64,000 bases of DNA. Origin: Flavobacterium restrictum. Its GTDB lineage: Bacteria; Bacteroidota; Bacteroidia; Flavobacteriales; Flavobacteriaceae. Both the position numbers and the translations under genes were made by a program. Below, in pieces: positions 25,513-34,884 of the stretch (position 1 is the first letter of the stretch; every line of letters starts with the position of its first letter). The notes beneath the pieces were generated by a model. The model saw only the letters and a list, made by a program, of their open reading frames with translations, was not told the origin of the DNA and did not search any database. The DNA lies in contig NZ_VJZT01000002.1 in assembly GCF_007097245.1 (NCBI RefSeq), positions 179,859 through 243,858 of the forward strand, written 5' to 3'.

Positions 25513-26862
25513 ATGAACTTAAATCAAATACATAACGTCTATTTTATAGGAATTGGAGGCATTGGAATGAGTGCTTTGGCACGTTATTTTAAAGCCATAG
25601 GAAAAGAAGTTTCAGGCTATGACAAAACACCGTCAATACTTACAAACGAATTAATCGAAAGTGGCATTGCAATTCATTTTGAAGACAATATAACTTTGAT
25701 TCCCAGTCATTTTAATCCCAGCAATACGTTAGTGATTATTACGCCTGCCGTTCCGAAAGCACATTTGGAATGGAATTATTTTTTGCAAAATGATTTCCAA
25801 GTCAAAAAAAGAGCCGAAGTTTTAGGAATCATCACCAAAGATACTTTTTGTTTTGCTGTTGCAGGAACGCACGGAAAAACAACCACGTCAAGTATTTTGG
25901 GGCATATTTTATATGAAAGCGGAGCCGATGTTACCGCTTTTATAGGCGGAATTGTAGAAAATTACAACTCTAATTTAATAGGAACTGGCAAGACAATTAC
26001 GGTAGTCGAGGCCGATGAATTTGACCGCTCCTTTTTGCATTTGCATCCCAATATTGCTTGCATCACCTCCATGGATGCTGATCATTTGGATATATATGGT
26101 ACCAGCGAAGCAATAGAGGCCTCGTTTATAGAATTTGCCGATAAAATAACTGATAAAAACAACCTTTTTATAACCAATGAATTGTCAATTGAAGGTGTGG
26201 TTTGCGCAGTAAACCAAGAGGCAACATTCAAGGCATTTAACGTCCGAATTCAAGAGGCTAGTTATGTTTTTGACGTGCAAACACCAGACGAAATAATCAA
26301 GGATTTACATTTTGGATTACCTGGAAAACACAATTTAATGAATGCATTAATGGCTTTGGCAATGGCAAAAACTTTTGGCACCCCGACCGAGGCAATTGCT
26401 AAAGCTTTAATGTCATTCAGAGGGATTCGCAGACGTTTTTCATACCAAATAAAAACACCTCATTTAGTTTATATAGACGATTACGCACACCATCCTACGG
26501 AGATAAATGCGGTACATCAAGCGGTTAGAGAATTGTATCCTAATCAAAAAGTAGTAGCCATTTTTCAACCCCATTTGTTTAGTCGAACCAAAGATTTTGC
26601 TGATGATTTTGCCAAAAGCTTGTCACAATTTGACCAAGTGTTATTATTAGATATTTATCCCGCACGGGAACTACCCATGGAAGGAATTACGTCGCAATGG
26701 CTACTGGATAAAATGACAAACGAAAATAAAAAATTAGTAACCAAAAAAGATTTGATTCCAACTATTTTGGCAACTGATGCTACTATAATTGTAACCATTG
26801 GCGCAGGCGATTTGGGCGAAATGGTACCCACCATAAAAAAAGCATTGTATGAAAGGATTTAA
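25513..26862 (+). CDS. murC: UDP-N-acetylmuramate--L-alanine ligase
   Basis: MurC joins L-alanine to UDP-MurNAc, the first peptide step of the precursor. The 449-residue protein has GIGGIGMSALARYF at the N-terminus and the ATP loop AGTHGKTTTSS (about residues 117-127). Further motifs are EADEFDRSFL, MDADHLDIYG, KHNLMNALMA, FRGIRRRF and YIDDYAHHPTEI. The C-terminal FQPHLFSRTKDF completes the signature. It overlaps ftsQ by 14 bases. Confidence 0.96.
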   Translation: MNLNQIHNVYFIGIGGIGMSALARYFKAIGKEVSGYDKTPSILTNELIESGIAIHFEDNITLIPSHFNPSNTLVIITPAVPKAHLEWNYFLQNDFQVKKRAEVLGIITKDTFCFAVAGTHGKTTTSSILGHILYESGADVTAFIGGIVENYNSNLIGTGKTITVVEADEFDRSFLHLHPNIACITSMDADHLDIYGTSEAIEASFIEFADKITDKNNLFITNELSIEGVVCAVNQEATFKAFNVRIQEASYVFDVQTPDEIIKDLHFGLPGKHNLMNALMALAMAKTFGTPTEAIAKALMSFRGIRRRFSYQIKTPHLVYIDDYAHHPTEINAVHQAVRELYPNQKVVAIFQPHLFSRTKDFADDFAKSLSQFDQVLLLDIYPARELPMEGITSQWLLDKMTNENKKLVTKKDLIPTILATDATIIVTIGAGDLGEMVPTIKKALYERI

Positions 26863-27571
26863 TTGGACAAATATTCGATTGTTGCTGATGGTGGTATTGG
26901 TGATTTTCCTGTTTTCGTTTACCTCAAAACGAAATGAAAAGCGGAAAATTGTTAAATCAGTAGTCGTTTTTGTTGGAGAAAATACGCTTTTTATTAAACA
27001 GGAAACGGTTAATAAATTGTTAATAGAAAATAAAAAAGAGGTGCAAAGTATTCGTAGAGAAGACTTAGATTTGAATAAATTGGAAAAAGCGATAGGCGCA
27101 CAAGCAATGATAGACGAATCAGATGTTTTTGTGAGTATCGATGGTGTTCTAAAAGCAGTAGTTAAACAAAAAACTCCCATAGCGAGAATTTTTGATAACG
27201 GCACGTCTTTCTATATTGATTATAAAGGAAATAACATGCCGCTTTCAGCAAATTTTACCGCAAGAGTTCCACTTGTTTCTGGGGAAATAAATGCAAAAAA
27301 CAAGAAAGATTTAACCGAAATATTTCGTGCAATCTATAACGATGCGTTTTTGAAAAAAAACATCATTGGGATACAAATAATGCCAAATGGAAGCTTATTA
27401 ATGCTCAATAGAAATTTTGATTACCAAATAGATTTTGGTAGCGTAAGGAATGCAGAGCGAAAATTTAAAAATTACAAAGCTTTTTTTCAGAAAGCAGTTT
27501 CAGATAGTGTTTTGACAAAATACAAAAAAATTGACCTCCGGTTTACAGAACAAGTAGTGTGTACTAAATAA
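26849..27571 (+). CDS. ftsQ: Cell division protein FtsQ/DivIB
   Basis: FtsQ is a bitopic divisome scaffold joining FtsL/FtsB to the late division proteins. The 240-residue product has one N-terminal membrane segment (IRLLLMVVLVIFLFSF, about residues 9-24). It is followed by a periplasmic region with a weak POTRA-like start (VVVFVGENTLFIKQETVNKLL) and VFVSIDGVLKAVVKQKTPIARI. Sequence conservation is low. The call relies on topology, size and the position between murC and ftsA. Confidence 0.85.
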   Translation: MKGFNWTNIRLLLMVVLVIFLFSFTSKRNEKRKIVKSVVVFVGENTLFIKQETVNKLLIENKKEVQSIRREDLDLNKLEKAIGAQAMIDESDVFVSIDGVLKAVVKQKTPIARIFDNGTSFYIDYKGNNMPLSANFTARVPLVSGEINAKNKKDLTEIFRAIYNDAFLKKNIIGIQIMPNGSLLMLNRNFDYQIDFGSVRNAERKFKNYKAFFQKAVSDSVLTKYKKIDLRFTEQVVCTK

Positions 27572-27577
27572 TAGAGA

Positions 27578-28966
27578 ATGGAAAAAGAGAATATTGCAGT
27601 AGGTCTAGATATTGGGACAACAAAAATTGTTGCCATGATAGGCAAAAAAAATGAGTACGGAAAACTAGAAATTTTGGGTGTTGGAAAATCCAAAAGTTTG
27701 GGTGTAGCGAGAGGAGTTGTAAATAACATTACTCAAACTATTCAATCCATACAACAAGCTATTTTAGAAGCCGAAAATAATTCTGGTTATAAAATAAAAG
27801 ATGTTGTAGTAGGAATTGCAGGTCAGCACATTCGTAGCATTCAACACAGCGATTACATTAGCCGTAGCAATCCCGAAGAAGTAATAGGCGATTGCGATAT
27901 TGATATGTTAATCAATCAAGTGCACAAATTAGCCATGCTTCCAGGTGAAGAAATCATACATGTATTGCCACAAGAATTTAAAATCGACGGACAATCTGAC
28001 ATCAAAGAGCCTGTGGGAATGTATGGTGGTCGTTTAGAAAGTAGTTTTCATATTGTTGTAGGACAAGCCTCGTCAATTCGAAATGTGGGTAGGTGTATTC
28101 AAAGTTCAGGCATCGAATTGTCAGGATTAACATTAGAACCATTGGCATCATCAGACGCAGTTTTGAGTCAAGAAGAAAAAGAAGCAGGAGTTGCACTTAT
28201 TGATATAGGTGGCGGAACAACGGATTTAGCCATTTTTAAAGATGGAATTATTCGTCATACTGCTGTAATTCCTTTTGGAGGCAATGTCATTACCGAAGAT
28301 ATTAAAGAAGGTTGCTCGATTGTAGAGAAACAAGCCGAATTATTGAAAGTTAAATTTGGTTCTGCATGGCCTGGAGAAAATAAAGACAATGAAATTGTAT
28401 CCATTCCTGGAATAAGAGGTAGAGAACCAAAAGAAATTTCGCTAAAGAATCTTTCTAAAATAATTCACGCCCGCGTTGTCGAAATTATCGAACAAGTTTT
28501 TGCCGAAATAAAAGTATACGGTCACGAGGATCCTCGTAAAAAATTAATTGCTGGAATTGTACTTACAGGTGGCGGAGCTCAACTCAAACACATCAAGCAA
28601 TTAGTCGAATACATTACTGGAATCGATACCAGAATTGGATATCCAAACGAGCATTTAGCCGGAAATTCCGATGAAGAAATTTCAAGTCCGTTGTACGCAA
28701 CAGCCGTTGGATTAGTGATGAACAGCATCGAAAAGAAAACACAAAGTGCTGTAAAAATGCAAGTAAATGTAATTCCTGAAAGAGTAGTTTACCAGCGAGA
28801 GCGCTATGTAGAACCCACTCCAGAGGTTCAGGAACCAGTACATATCGCAACAAAAGTGGTGGCAAACAAACCCACAGGAGCTGAATCAACTGAAACCAAA
28901 ATCCGAAGATCCTTTCTAGACAAATATGTAGATAAGATTAAAGATTTTTTAGATAACGCAGAGTAA
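27578..28966 (+). CDS. ftsA: Cell division protein FtsA
   Basis: FtsA is an actin-like ATPase that anchors FtsZ to the membrane and recruits later divisome proteins. The 462-residue protein has the phosphate-1 loop VGLDIGTTKIVAMIG at the N-terminus, the SHS2/1C domain, phosphate-2 ALIDIGGGTTDLAIF and adenosine motif GIVLTGGGAQL. The C-terminus ends in an amphipathic helix (LDKYVDKIKDFLDN), the membrane-targeting sequence. It starts 6 bases after ftsQ. Confidence 0.96.
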   Translation: MEKENIAVGLDIGTTKIVAMIGKKNEYGKLEILGVGKSKSLGVARGVVNNITQTIQSIQQAILEAENNSGYKIKDVVVGIAGQHIRSIQHSDYISRSNPEEVIGDCDIDMLINQVHKLAMLPGEEIIHVLPQEFKIDGQSDIKEPVGMYGGRLESSFHIVVGQASSIRNVGRCIQSSGIELSGLTLEPLASSDAVLSQEEKEAGVALIDIGGGTTDLAIFKDGIIRHTAVIPFGGNVITEDIKEGCSIVEKQAELLKVKFGSAWPGENKDNEIVSIPGIRGREPKEISLKNLSKIIHARVVEIIEQVFAEIKVYGHEDPRKKLIAGIVLTGGGAQLKHIKQLVEYITGIDTRIGYPNEHLAGNSDEEISSPLYATAVGLVMNSIEKKTQSAVKMQVNVIPERVVYQRERYVEPTPEVQEPVHIATKVVANKPTGAESTETKIRRSFLDKYVDKIKDFLDNAE

Positions 28967-29038
28967 AAATAGTTTCCTTATTGGCCAAAGCCTTGAGTGA
29001 AAAAAAATAATAAATAAGAATTTCAAAAACCCAATAAG

Positions 29039-31042
29039 ATGATGAGCAATTCAGAATTTGGAAGTATTTCATTTGATTTACCAAAAAACCAGTCAAATGT
29101 AATAAAAGTTATTGGTGTAGGTGGCGGCGGAAGCAATGCCATCAATCACATGTTTAAACAAGGCATCAAAGGTGTCGATTTTATCGTTTGTAATACGGAT
29201 TCGCAAGCATTGCAAAACAGTGCCGTTCCCAACAAAATTCAGTTAGGCGTGAACTTAACCGAAGGACTTGGGGCTGGAGCAAATCCGGATGTAGGACAAC
29301 AATCAGCAATAGAAAGTATTGGTGATATCGAAAAAATGCTCGATCGCAATACGAAAATGGTCTTTATAACCGCTGGAATGGGCGGAGGAACTGGAACTGG
29401 AGCTGCGCCAGTAATTGCTCAATTGGCCAAAGAAAGAGACATTTTAACTGTAGGTATTGTCACATTGCCGTTCTTGTTTGAAGGAAAAGTGCGTCAAGAA
29501 CAAGCCAAGGTAGGAATCGAAAAACTGCGTAAACAAGTAGATTCTTTAATTGTTATCAATAATAATAAATTAAGAGAAGTATATGGTAATCTAGGTTTCA
29601 AAGCTGGATTTTCGAAAGCGGATGAAGTTCTGGCAACTGCCTCTAGAGGAATTGCCGAGGTAATCACACACCATTATACTCAAAATATAGATTTAAGAGA
29701 TGCCAAAACGGTGTTGTTCAATAGCGGAACTGCCATCATGGGATCGTCGATTTCATCTGGTGAGAACAGAGCCAAAGAAGCTATAGTTGCTGCTTTGGAT
29801 TCGCCTTTATTGAACGATAACAAAATTACAGGAGCCAAAAACGTATTGTTGCTTATCGTTTCTGGATCAACTGAAATTACAATTGACGAAATTGGCGAAA
29901 TCAACGATCATATTCAAAACGAAGCAGGTCACAATGCCAATATTATTATGGGTGTGGGTGAGGATGAAACCCTTGGCGACTCAATAGCAGTTACTATTAT
30001 TGCAACTGGTTTTGACGTTGAACAACAAAATGAAATTGTAAATACCGAACCAAAAAAAATCATTCACACATTAGAAGATGAACAAAAAAGTGTTCACAAT
30101 CTAATCAATAGTCCTGTAGCTGCTTTTGATTCCAATGAAAAAAGCCAAGATTCAATTACTAACGAAAGAATTGTTTTTGAATTACTAGAAGAAGAAATAG
30201 TTCCAGAACCAGTTTTTGTTGCTGCACCAGTTATTGCTGCACCAATTGTTTTGGCTCCAGTTGTTTCTACAATAAATAAAGAGGAGCTTCAAGTGATGTC
30301 TGAATTTATTAAAAATTTAGATGTTACTTTCGAAATCGTTTCCCCTATTACGGATATCGATTTTACTATTTCTGCGCCAGTTGTTGCAGAAGTAAAAGCA
30401 GTACAACCCAAAATTATCGAGAAACTAGAACAAACATCATTCTCTTTCGATCTACCGCTTTTCTCTCCAAAAAAAGTGGAAGCAGCCCCAGTTGCTCCAA
30501 AAATGGAAAAAGTAGAAGAAAACAAAGTCTTTTTTGAATTAACAAATGATGCTCGAGAAATAAATGTGGTACAACCTGTACAATTCGTTCCTGTAACAGA
30601 ATTGTCAGACAATGGAATTATCAAATATTCTCTTGAGGAATACATGGAAGAAGAACCTGATTTTACCGCTGTCAAAACAGTTGAAAAAATAGTAGAAGAA
30701 ATTCCAGCCGAATTAAACATCACCATGAAACAGGTTGCAAAAACGCAACAGGACACAACCGCTTTCGAAAACATCTCCCCTATGGATATGACCATCGAAG
30801 AATCATTGAAATTCAGAGCCGATGAAAGACGTAAAAAACTAAAAGAGTTTAATTACAAATTTCACAATAACGTTTCGAGAGTTGATGAATTAGAACGTGA
30901 ACCCGCTTATAAACGTTTGGGTTTGGATCTTTCTAGCACACAAACAAACAATACCAATTCAAGAATATCCGTTAGCACTGACAGTAACAACGACTTACAG
31001 TTCCGTTCTAACAACTCGTATTTACATGACAATGTAGATTAA
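29039..31042 (+). CDS. ftsZ: Cell division protein FtsZ with a long C-terminal linker
   Basis: FtsZ is the tubulin-like GTPase of the division ring. The first 330 or so residues carry the GTPase core: GVGGGGSNAINHM, the tubulin signature GGGTGTG (about residues 115-121), NNNKLR and the T7-type segment. The remaining 330 residues form an acidic, Pro/Val/Ala-rich low-complexity linker. It ends in the conserved tail region LKEFNYKFHNN and EREPAYKRLGLDL, with a final Ser/Asn-rich extension. At 667 residues it is much longer than the 380-400 of proteobacteria; a long linker is usual in Flavobacteriia. A second ATG directly follows the first. Confidence 0.96.
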   Translation: MMSNSEFGSISFDLPKNQSNVIKVIGVGGGGSNAINHMFKQGIKGVDFIVCNTDSQALQNSAVPNKIQLGVNLTEGLGAGANPDVGQQSAIESIGDIEKMLDRNTKMVFITAGMGGGTGTGAAPVIAQLAKERDILTVGIVTLPFLFEGKVRQEQAKVGIEKLRKQVDSLIVINNNKLREVYGNLGFKAGFSKADEVLATASRGIAEVITHHYTQNIDLRDAKTVLFNSGTAIMGSSISSGENRAKEAIVAALDSPLLNDNKITGAKNVLLLIVSGSTEITIDEIGEINDHIQNEAGHNANIIMGVGEDETLGDSIAVTIIATGFDVEQQNEIVNTEPKKIIHTLEDEQKSVHNLINSPVAAFDSNEKSQDSITNERIVFELLEEEIVPEPVFVAAPVIAAPIVLAPVVSTINKEELQVMSEFIKNLDVTFEIVSPITDIDFTISAPVVAEVKAVQPKIIEKLEQTSFSFDLPLFSPKKVEAAPVAPKMEKVEENKVFFELTNDAREINVVQPVQFVPVTELSDNGIIKYSLEEYMEEEPDFTAVKTVEKIVEEIPAELNITMKQVAKTQQDTTAFENISPMDMTIEESLKFRADERRKKLKEFNYKFHNNVSRVDELEREPAYKRLGLDLSSTQTNNTNSRISVSTDSNNDLQFRSNNSYLHDNVD

Positions 31043-31065
31043 CTAACTCCAACCAATTTTGAACT

Positions 31066-31101
31066 AACCCGAATATTGAATTCAATTTTCGGGTTTTTTT
31101 T
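31066..31101 (+). terminator. Terminator of the dcw cluster
   Basis: The arms AACCCGAA and TTCGGGTT enclose a loop that is itself partly self-complementary (ATTGAATTCAAT), followed by nine T. It closes the operon after ftsZ. Confidence 0.85.
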
Positions 31102-31126
31102 TGTACTAACAGTTCCCATATTACAG

Positions 31127-31157
31127 TTGGTAATTCCAGTAAATTTTCATAAATTTG
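31127..31157 (+). promoter_or_regulatory. Promoter upstream of the GatB/YqeY gene
   Basis: A TTG at 31127-31129 and TAAATTTG at 31150-31157 are separated by 20 bases, matching the Bacteroidota -33/-7 layout. The gene start is 131 bases downstream of the -7 box. Confidence 0.65.
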
Positions 31158-31287
31158 TACCGCCTTAAAATAAAAGTATCACAAAAAGCCTTTTTTTTAT
31201 TGTGGCAAAATAACAAGAAGAACATTCTATTTTTGGATTTACTCCAAAAACCTAAAATCCAATCTTCTACAATTAAATTCTAAAATT

Positions 31288-31737
31288 ATGAGTTTATCAA
31301 TATTAATCATGGACGACATTAAAGCCGCCATGAGAGCCAAAGACACCGTTGCACTAGAAGCATTACGAGCTATAAAATCAGAAATTTTATTAGCCCAAAC
31401 TGCAACAGGATCCAAAGAAGAAATTTCGGCTGATGAAGAGATTAAATTACTTCAAAAATTGGTAAAAACCCGTAAGGATAGTGCTAAAATATTTACAGAA
31501 CAAAACCGGTTGGATTTAGCTGAACCAGAATTAGCTCAAATAGCCGTAATCGAGAAATTCCTTCCCGCACAATTAAGCGAAGCTGAAGTGGAAGCGGTAG
31601 TTGCTAAAATTATAGCAGAGACTGGCGCATCAGGAATTGCTTCTATGGGAAAAGTAATGGGATTAGCAGCAGCTCAATTAGGCGGCACCGCCGAAGGGAA
31701 AACCATTTCGACTATTGTAAAAAAATTATTGACATAA
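31288..31737 (+). CDS. GatB/YqeY domain-containing protein
   Basis: The 149-residue protein belongs to the YqeY family, which resembles the tRNA-binding tail domain of GatB. Visible family features are MDDIKAAMRAKDTVALEALRAIKSEI at the N-terminus, the segment EIKLLQKLVKTRKDSAKIF and the C-terminal GKVMGLAAAQLGGTAEGKTISTIVKKLL. Its exact role is uncertain. In Flavobacteria it commonly follows ftsZ. Confidence 0.92.
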   Translation: MSLSILIMDDIKAAMRAKDTVALEALRAIKSEILLAQTATGSKEEISADEEIKLLQKLVKTRKDSAKIFTEQNRLDLAEPELAQIAVIEKFLPAQLSEAEVEAVVAKIIAETGASGIASMGKVMGLAAAQLGGTAEGKTISTIVKKLLT

Positions 31738-31750
31738 ATAATGATTTTAG

Positions 31751-31785
31751 TTTACGATTTTAAATCACAAATCTAAAATCGTAAA
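31751..31785. terminator. Inverted repeat after the YqeY gene
   Basis: Perfect 12-base arms TTTACGATTTTA and TAAAATCGTAAA enclose an 11-base loop. The sequence is AT-rich with no clear T run, so termination is plausible but not certain. Confidence 0.5.
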
Positions 31786-31798
31786 TCAAAAATCAAAA

Positions 31799-31872
31799 GA
31801 CTGCGTAGTTCAACTGGATAGAATATCAGATTTCGACTCTGAGGGTTGCAGGTTCGAACCCTGCCGTGGTCA
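31799..31872 (+). tRNA. tRNA-Arg (anticodon TCG)
   Basis: A 74-base cloverleaf can be drawn. Acceptor GACTGCG pairs with CGTGGTC including two G-U pairs, the D arm is GTTC-AACTGGATA-GAAT, and the anticodon arm is TCAGA-TTTCGAC-TCTGA. The T arm is GCAGG-TTCGAAC-CCTGC, with discriminator A. Loop position 34-36 reads TCG, decoding CGA and, by wobble, other CGN arginine codons. CCA is not encoded. A terminator hairpin follows. Confidence 0.9.
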
Positions 31873-31887
31873 CTTTTAAAATTAATT

Positions 31888-31923
31888 AACGCAATTACCA
31901 GTTACAGGTGTTGCGTTTTTTTT
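31888..31923 (+). terminator. Terminator downstream of tRNA-Arg
   Basis: The arms AACGCAA and TTGCGTT are extended by the inner pairs TACC/GGTG and followed by seven or more T. Confidence 0.75.
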
Positions 31924-31952
31924 GTTGTTGCAAATTCTATTAAACAACCAAA

Positions 31953-32804
31953 ATGGAGATTCAAAACATACCCGAAATTTTTCTCACCAAGGCTGATTCG
32001 CTACCAGATTTATTTGTTTACGACTACAGGATGAATGCCGATGTGGTAAAAAACAAAGTAGATTTAGGTTTAAATATGTTTAGTTTTTTGCAAATTGGTC
32101 AAAAAAAAGTTCATTTTGCCAATGCGGTAGTCGCAGTAAATGAAGACCAATCCTTACTTATAGAAAGCGGCAATTGCTTGTTTACGGAATTATTGAATAA
32201 GGAAAATACGTATTTTTGTAAACTGTTTTTTTTCTCACAAGCCAAAGTAAACGATTTTTTAGAAAAACATGCTGTAAATTTTATTATCGAAAAAAACAAT
32301 TCCCCCAAGGAGACTCCCTATTTTATTATAGAAAATGATGCTTATATTCGGCTATTTGTGACCTCACTTGCTTCGATAACGGTTGTGAAAAAGGAAAATA
32401 TTCAAAGTTTTTTGTCCTTAAAATTCGAAGAAATCATGCTTTATTTGATGGATAAATACGGTATGGTATTCACTCAATACGCCTATTCGCTTATAAAAAC
32501 AGACAACCAATCGTCCTTCAAAAAAATAATTGAAGCCAATGTTTATTCGAATCTAAAACTTGAAGAACTAGCCTTTTTATGCAACAGCAGCTTATCTACT
32601 TTTAAGCGCAATTTTGTTCGCATTTACGCAACATCCCCTGGGAAATGGTTACAGCAAAAAAGATTGCAAAAAGCCAAAGAACTTTTACAAGACGGAAAAT
32701 TCAAGGCATCGGAGATTTACTTGGATTTTGGATATGATAATTTGTCCAATTTCAGCATTGCTTTCAAAAATGAATTTGGATTCAGTCCCAAAAAAACAAT
32801 TTAA
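31953..32804 (+). CDS. AraC-family transcriptional regulator
   Basis: The 283-residue protein has an unclassified N-terminal half (about 1-175), perhaps a cupin-like ligand domain. The C-terminal AraC/XylS DNA-binding domain has two helix-turn-helix motifs: LKLEELAFLCNSSLSTFKRNFVRIY and ASEIYLDFGYDNLSNFSIAFKNEFGFSPKK. GFSPKK is the family-typical end. It lies 93 bases upstream of the GlcG/HbpS-like gene in the same direction and could control it; the ligand is unknown. Confidence 0.88.
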   Translation: MEIQNIPEIFLTKADSLPDLFVYDYRMNADVVKNKVDLGLNMFSFLQIGQKKVHFANAVVAVNEDQSLLIESGNCLFTELLNKENTYFCKLFFFSQAKVNDFLEKHAVNFIIEKNNSPKETPYFIIENDAYIRLFVTSLASITVVKKENIQSFLSLKFEEIMLYLMDKYGMVFTQYAYSLIKTDNQSSFKKIIEANVYSNLKLEELAFLCNSSLSTFKRNFVRIYATSPGKWLQQKRLQKAKELLQDGKFKASEIYLDFGYDNLSNFSIAFKNEFGFSPKKTI

Positions 32805-32897
32805 AAGTGACCTTTTTTAATAAGTTTTTGAACCTAAATAATAATTCATTATGCGCAGAAACTATTTAATTTTGGAATGAACTTTTAAAATAAAAAA

Positions 32898-33296
32898 ATG
32901 AACATTACACTAGATCAAGCCGAAAAAATGATTGCCGCAGCAAAAGTTAAAGCAGTAGCTTTGAATACAAAAATGAATATTACCGTAGTAGACGCTGGAG
33001 CGAATATGGTTGCCTTTGCTCGCATGGATGGCGCCTGGTTAGGATCAGCCGATATTTCATTAAAAAAAGCAAAAACAGCCCGTTTTTTTGACATGAATAC
33101 TGGAATTATAGGAAGTTTATCTCAACCTGGTGGCGCTTTATTTAATATAGAACATTCTAACGGGGGATTAATTACCTTTCCTGGTGGAGTTCCTGTACAA
33201 AATGCAGCTGGCGAAATCATAGGAGCTATTGGCGTAAGCGGAAGTACTGTAGAAAATGATCATGCCGTTGCAGCTGCTGGAGCTTTGGCAGTATAA
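32898..33296 (+). CDS. GlcG/HbpS-like (DUF336) heme-binding-family protein
   Basis: The 132-residue protein fits the GlcG/HbpS fold: [17 protein letters not shown] at the start, [40 protein letters not shown] and [21 protein letters not shown] at the end. Some members bind heme, others serve as accessory proteins of small-molecule pathways. No signal peptide is seen. The upstream AraC-type gene suggests inducible expression. Confidence 0.88.
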   Translation: MNITLDQAEKMIAAAKVKAVALNTKMNITVVDAGANMVAFARMDGAWLGSADISLKKAKTARFFDMNTGIIGSLSQPGGALFNIEHSNGGLITFPGGVPVQNAAGEIIGAIGVSGSTVENDHAVAAAGALAV

Positions 33297-33337
33297 TCGC
33301 TTTTCAATCAAACTTAAAGCAATATAAACATTCAATT

Positions 33338-33372
33338 AATACCATTACCGTAAAATAGTAATGGTATTTTTT
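33338..33372. terminator. Terminator between the GlcG/HbpS-like gene and gldC
   Basis: The arms AATACCATTA and TAATGGTATT are followed by a T run. It lies between two convergent genes. Confidence 0.8.
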
Positions 33373-33494
33373 TATTAAAAAATATCGAATTAGCGGTATA
33401 CACAAATTTAAACCAATACTGTTTATACAACCACTTTAATTTAGATTTCCCCAAAAAGAAGAGCTTTAATTTGAGAGCTTTAATACAAAATAAA

Positions 33495-33830
33495 TTATTT
33501 TTTTAGCTCCAACTTCTCGGCAAAATAATCACAAAAATCCATCATCGTGGCTGCCATTTTTTCGTCATTTGTAGCCCGATTGAAGGTTTCGGACATGGAA
33601 ACCAGCGTTTGATGAAAGAAGATTTTCATTTCATCAACAGGCATATCTTTTGTCCACAAATCAATTCGCATACTTTCTTTGGCTTTGCTATCCCATATAG
33701 AAAGCATAATGGCCTTTGCCTCTTCTTGATTGATACCGCCGTCTTGTGCAGACCAAGTTAGTTTTTCAGGTACTTTATTTTCATCCAAAGCGATTTGGAA
33801 TTTAATTTCGGAGGTATTGTTATTCGTCAT
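33495..33830 (-). CDS. gldC: Gliding motility protein GldC
   Basis: GldC is a small soluble protein that supports gliding motility and type IX secretion in Flavobacteria, encoded directly after gldB. The 111-residue product starts MTNNNTSEIKFQIALDENKVPEKLTW and contains EEAKAIMLSIWD and FHQTLVSMSETF, as in known GldC proteins. Longer upstream reading is possible in frame but overlaps gldB extensively; the ATG at 33830 gives the family length and an 11-base overlap with gldB. Confidence 0.92.
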   Translation of the reverse strand: MTNNNTSEIKFQIALDENKVPEKLTWSAQDGGINQEEAKAIMLSIWDSKAKESMRIDLWTKDMPVDEMKIFFHQTLVSMSETFNRATNDEKMAATMMDFCDYFAEKLELKK

Positions 33831-34785
33831 TTTTTTTAGGTTTATATTTTGATTTATCAAAAATTTCTTTGGCATCCAGTTGCAACATATCCTGTACGGA
33901 AATAGCATTGTTCTTCATGTACGAACGAACAATTTGCCAGCCTATCCAAGCACCAACTCGGCCAGGTGAGTCATTATCGATTTCTAGATAAAATTTAGAA
34001 AACGGAGCTGCAATTATGAATCGAGAATTCAGCTTTTGATCATCGCTAAAAAGTAGTTCTTTTTCAATAAAATAACGCCACATATAGCTTTCATTTTGCT
34101 CGCACCACGTAATTTGTGCAGGCGAATATCCCATTTTATCCGCATCTGTGTACTGTGGCAACAGGAGGTCTTTTAAATACAATTGCTTGCCAAAATAAAT
34201 CATTTGAGTGAGAAGATTTTTAGCAGTGCTACCCGTAATTTTCCCTTGCGAAAAACTAGAAACAATATCGGGTAGGATTTGATTTTGCTCAAAATCTTGT
34301 TTGATATAGTCCGGAAATTGATAAAATTTATGGTTTTTTCCTAAATACAATTCCAACGGAATAATCACTAAACTATCCGCATAAATGGCTTTGGTTTTGT
34401 AATCCATTTCAGAGATTATGGTAATTACTTTTGGTGTTTTCGTACTAGGAAAATAATGCTTAATGTGCTTGAAAAGCGTTTCAATTTCAGCTTTTTCTGG
34501 GTCAAAATTGGCGTATTTTTTCTCCACCTCGGCATACAATTCTCGCCATTGTGGATTTTGCATTTTTTGTAGCCAAACGCTGTCGTCAATTCCAGTTGGA
34601 AAAAAGAACGGATATTGTTTTTTTACCTTATCTAAATCTTGTGGTTTGGTTTCAAAAAAAACGGTGTCAAAACGCTCCACCTTGATAGTCATAGGAATTG
34701 CTTCGACTTGTTTTTCGATTTTAGTCTTTTGGTCGCAGGACAAGAAAAAAAGACAAAAGACTAACGGCAATAGATATATTTTCAT
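33820..34785 (-). CDS. gldB: Gliding motility lipoprotein GldB
   Basis: GldB is a membrane lipoprotein required for gliding in Flavobacterium. The 321-residue protein has a lipoprotein signal (MKIYLLPLVFCLFFLSC) with Cys17 as the modification site. The mature part contains IKVERFDTVFF, LYLGKNHKFYQFPDYI, GKQLYLKDLLLP and GRVGAWIGWQIVRSYM, matching the GldB pattern. It is cotranscribed with gldC and divergent from nadE, the same arrangement described for F. johnsoniae. Confidence 0.92.
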   Translation of the reverse strand: MKIYLLPLVFCLFFLSCDQKTKIEKQVEAIPMTIKVERFDTVFFETKPQDLDKVKKQYPFFFPTGIDDSVWLQKMQNPQWRELYAEVEKKYANFDPEKAEIETLFKHIKHYFPSTKTPKVITIISEMDYKTKAIYADSLVIIPLELYLGKNHKFYQFPDYIKQDFEQNQILPDIVSSFSQGKITGSTAKNLLTQMIYFGKQLYLKDLLLPQYTDADKMGYSPAQITWCEQNESYMWRYFIEKELLFSDDQKLNSRFIIAAPFSKFYLEIDNDSPGRVGAWIGWQIVRSYMKNNAISVQDMLQLDAKEIFDKSKYKPKKNDE

Positions 34786-34823
34786 ATTTATTAATTAAAT
34801 TAGCTTCCTAATAATCAGGAACG

Positions 34824-34852
34824 CAAATGTACTGCTAAATTGGTTTTGCAAA
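34824..34852 (-). promoter_or_regulatory. Promoter of gldB-gldC
   Basis: On the reverse strand TTTG (34849-34852) and TACATTTG (34824-34831) are 17 bases apart, close to the Bacteroidota consensus. The -7 box is 38 bases before the gldB start. Confidence 0.6.
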
Positions 34853-34884
34853 TATACATTCCTGCTGCTTAAAACTTAATTATT

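Noticed and set aside
30289..30795. 168-codon reverse frame inside ftsZ
   Set aside because: It is an antisense by-product of the low-complexity FtsZ linker.
31846..32034. 62-codon forward frame after tRNA-Arg
   Set aside because: It overlaps the tRNA 3' end, its terminator and the AraC-family gene in another frame.
34463..34798. Forward frame opposite gldB
   Set aside because: It is a shadow of the strongly supported gldB coding strand.
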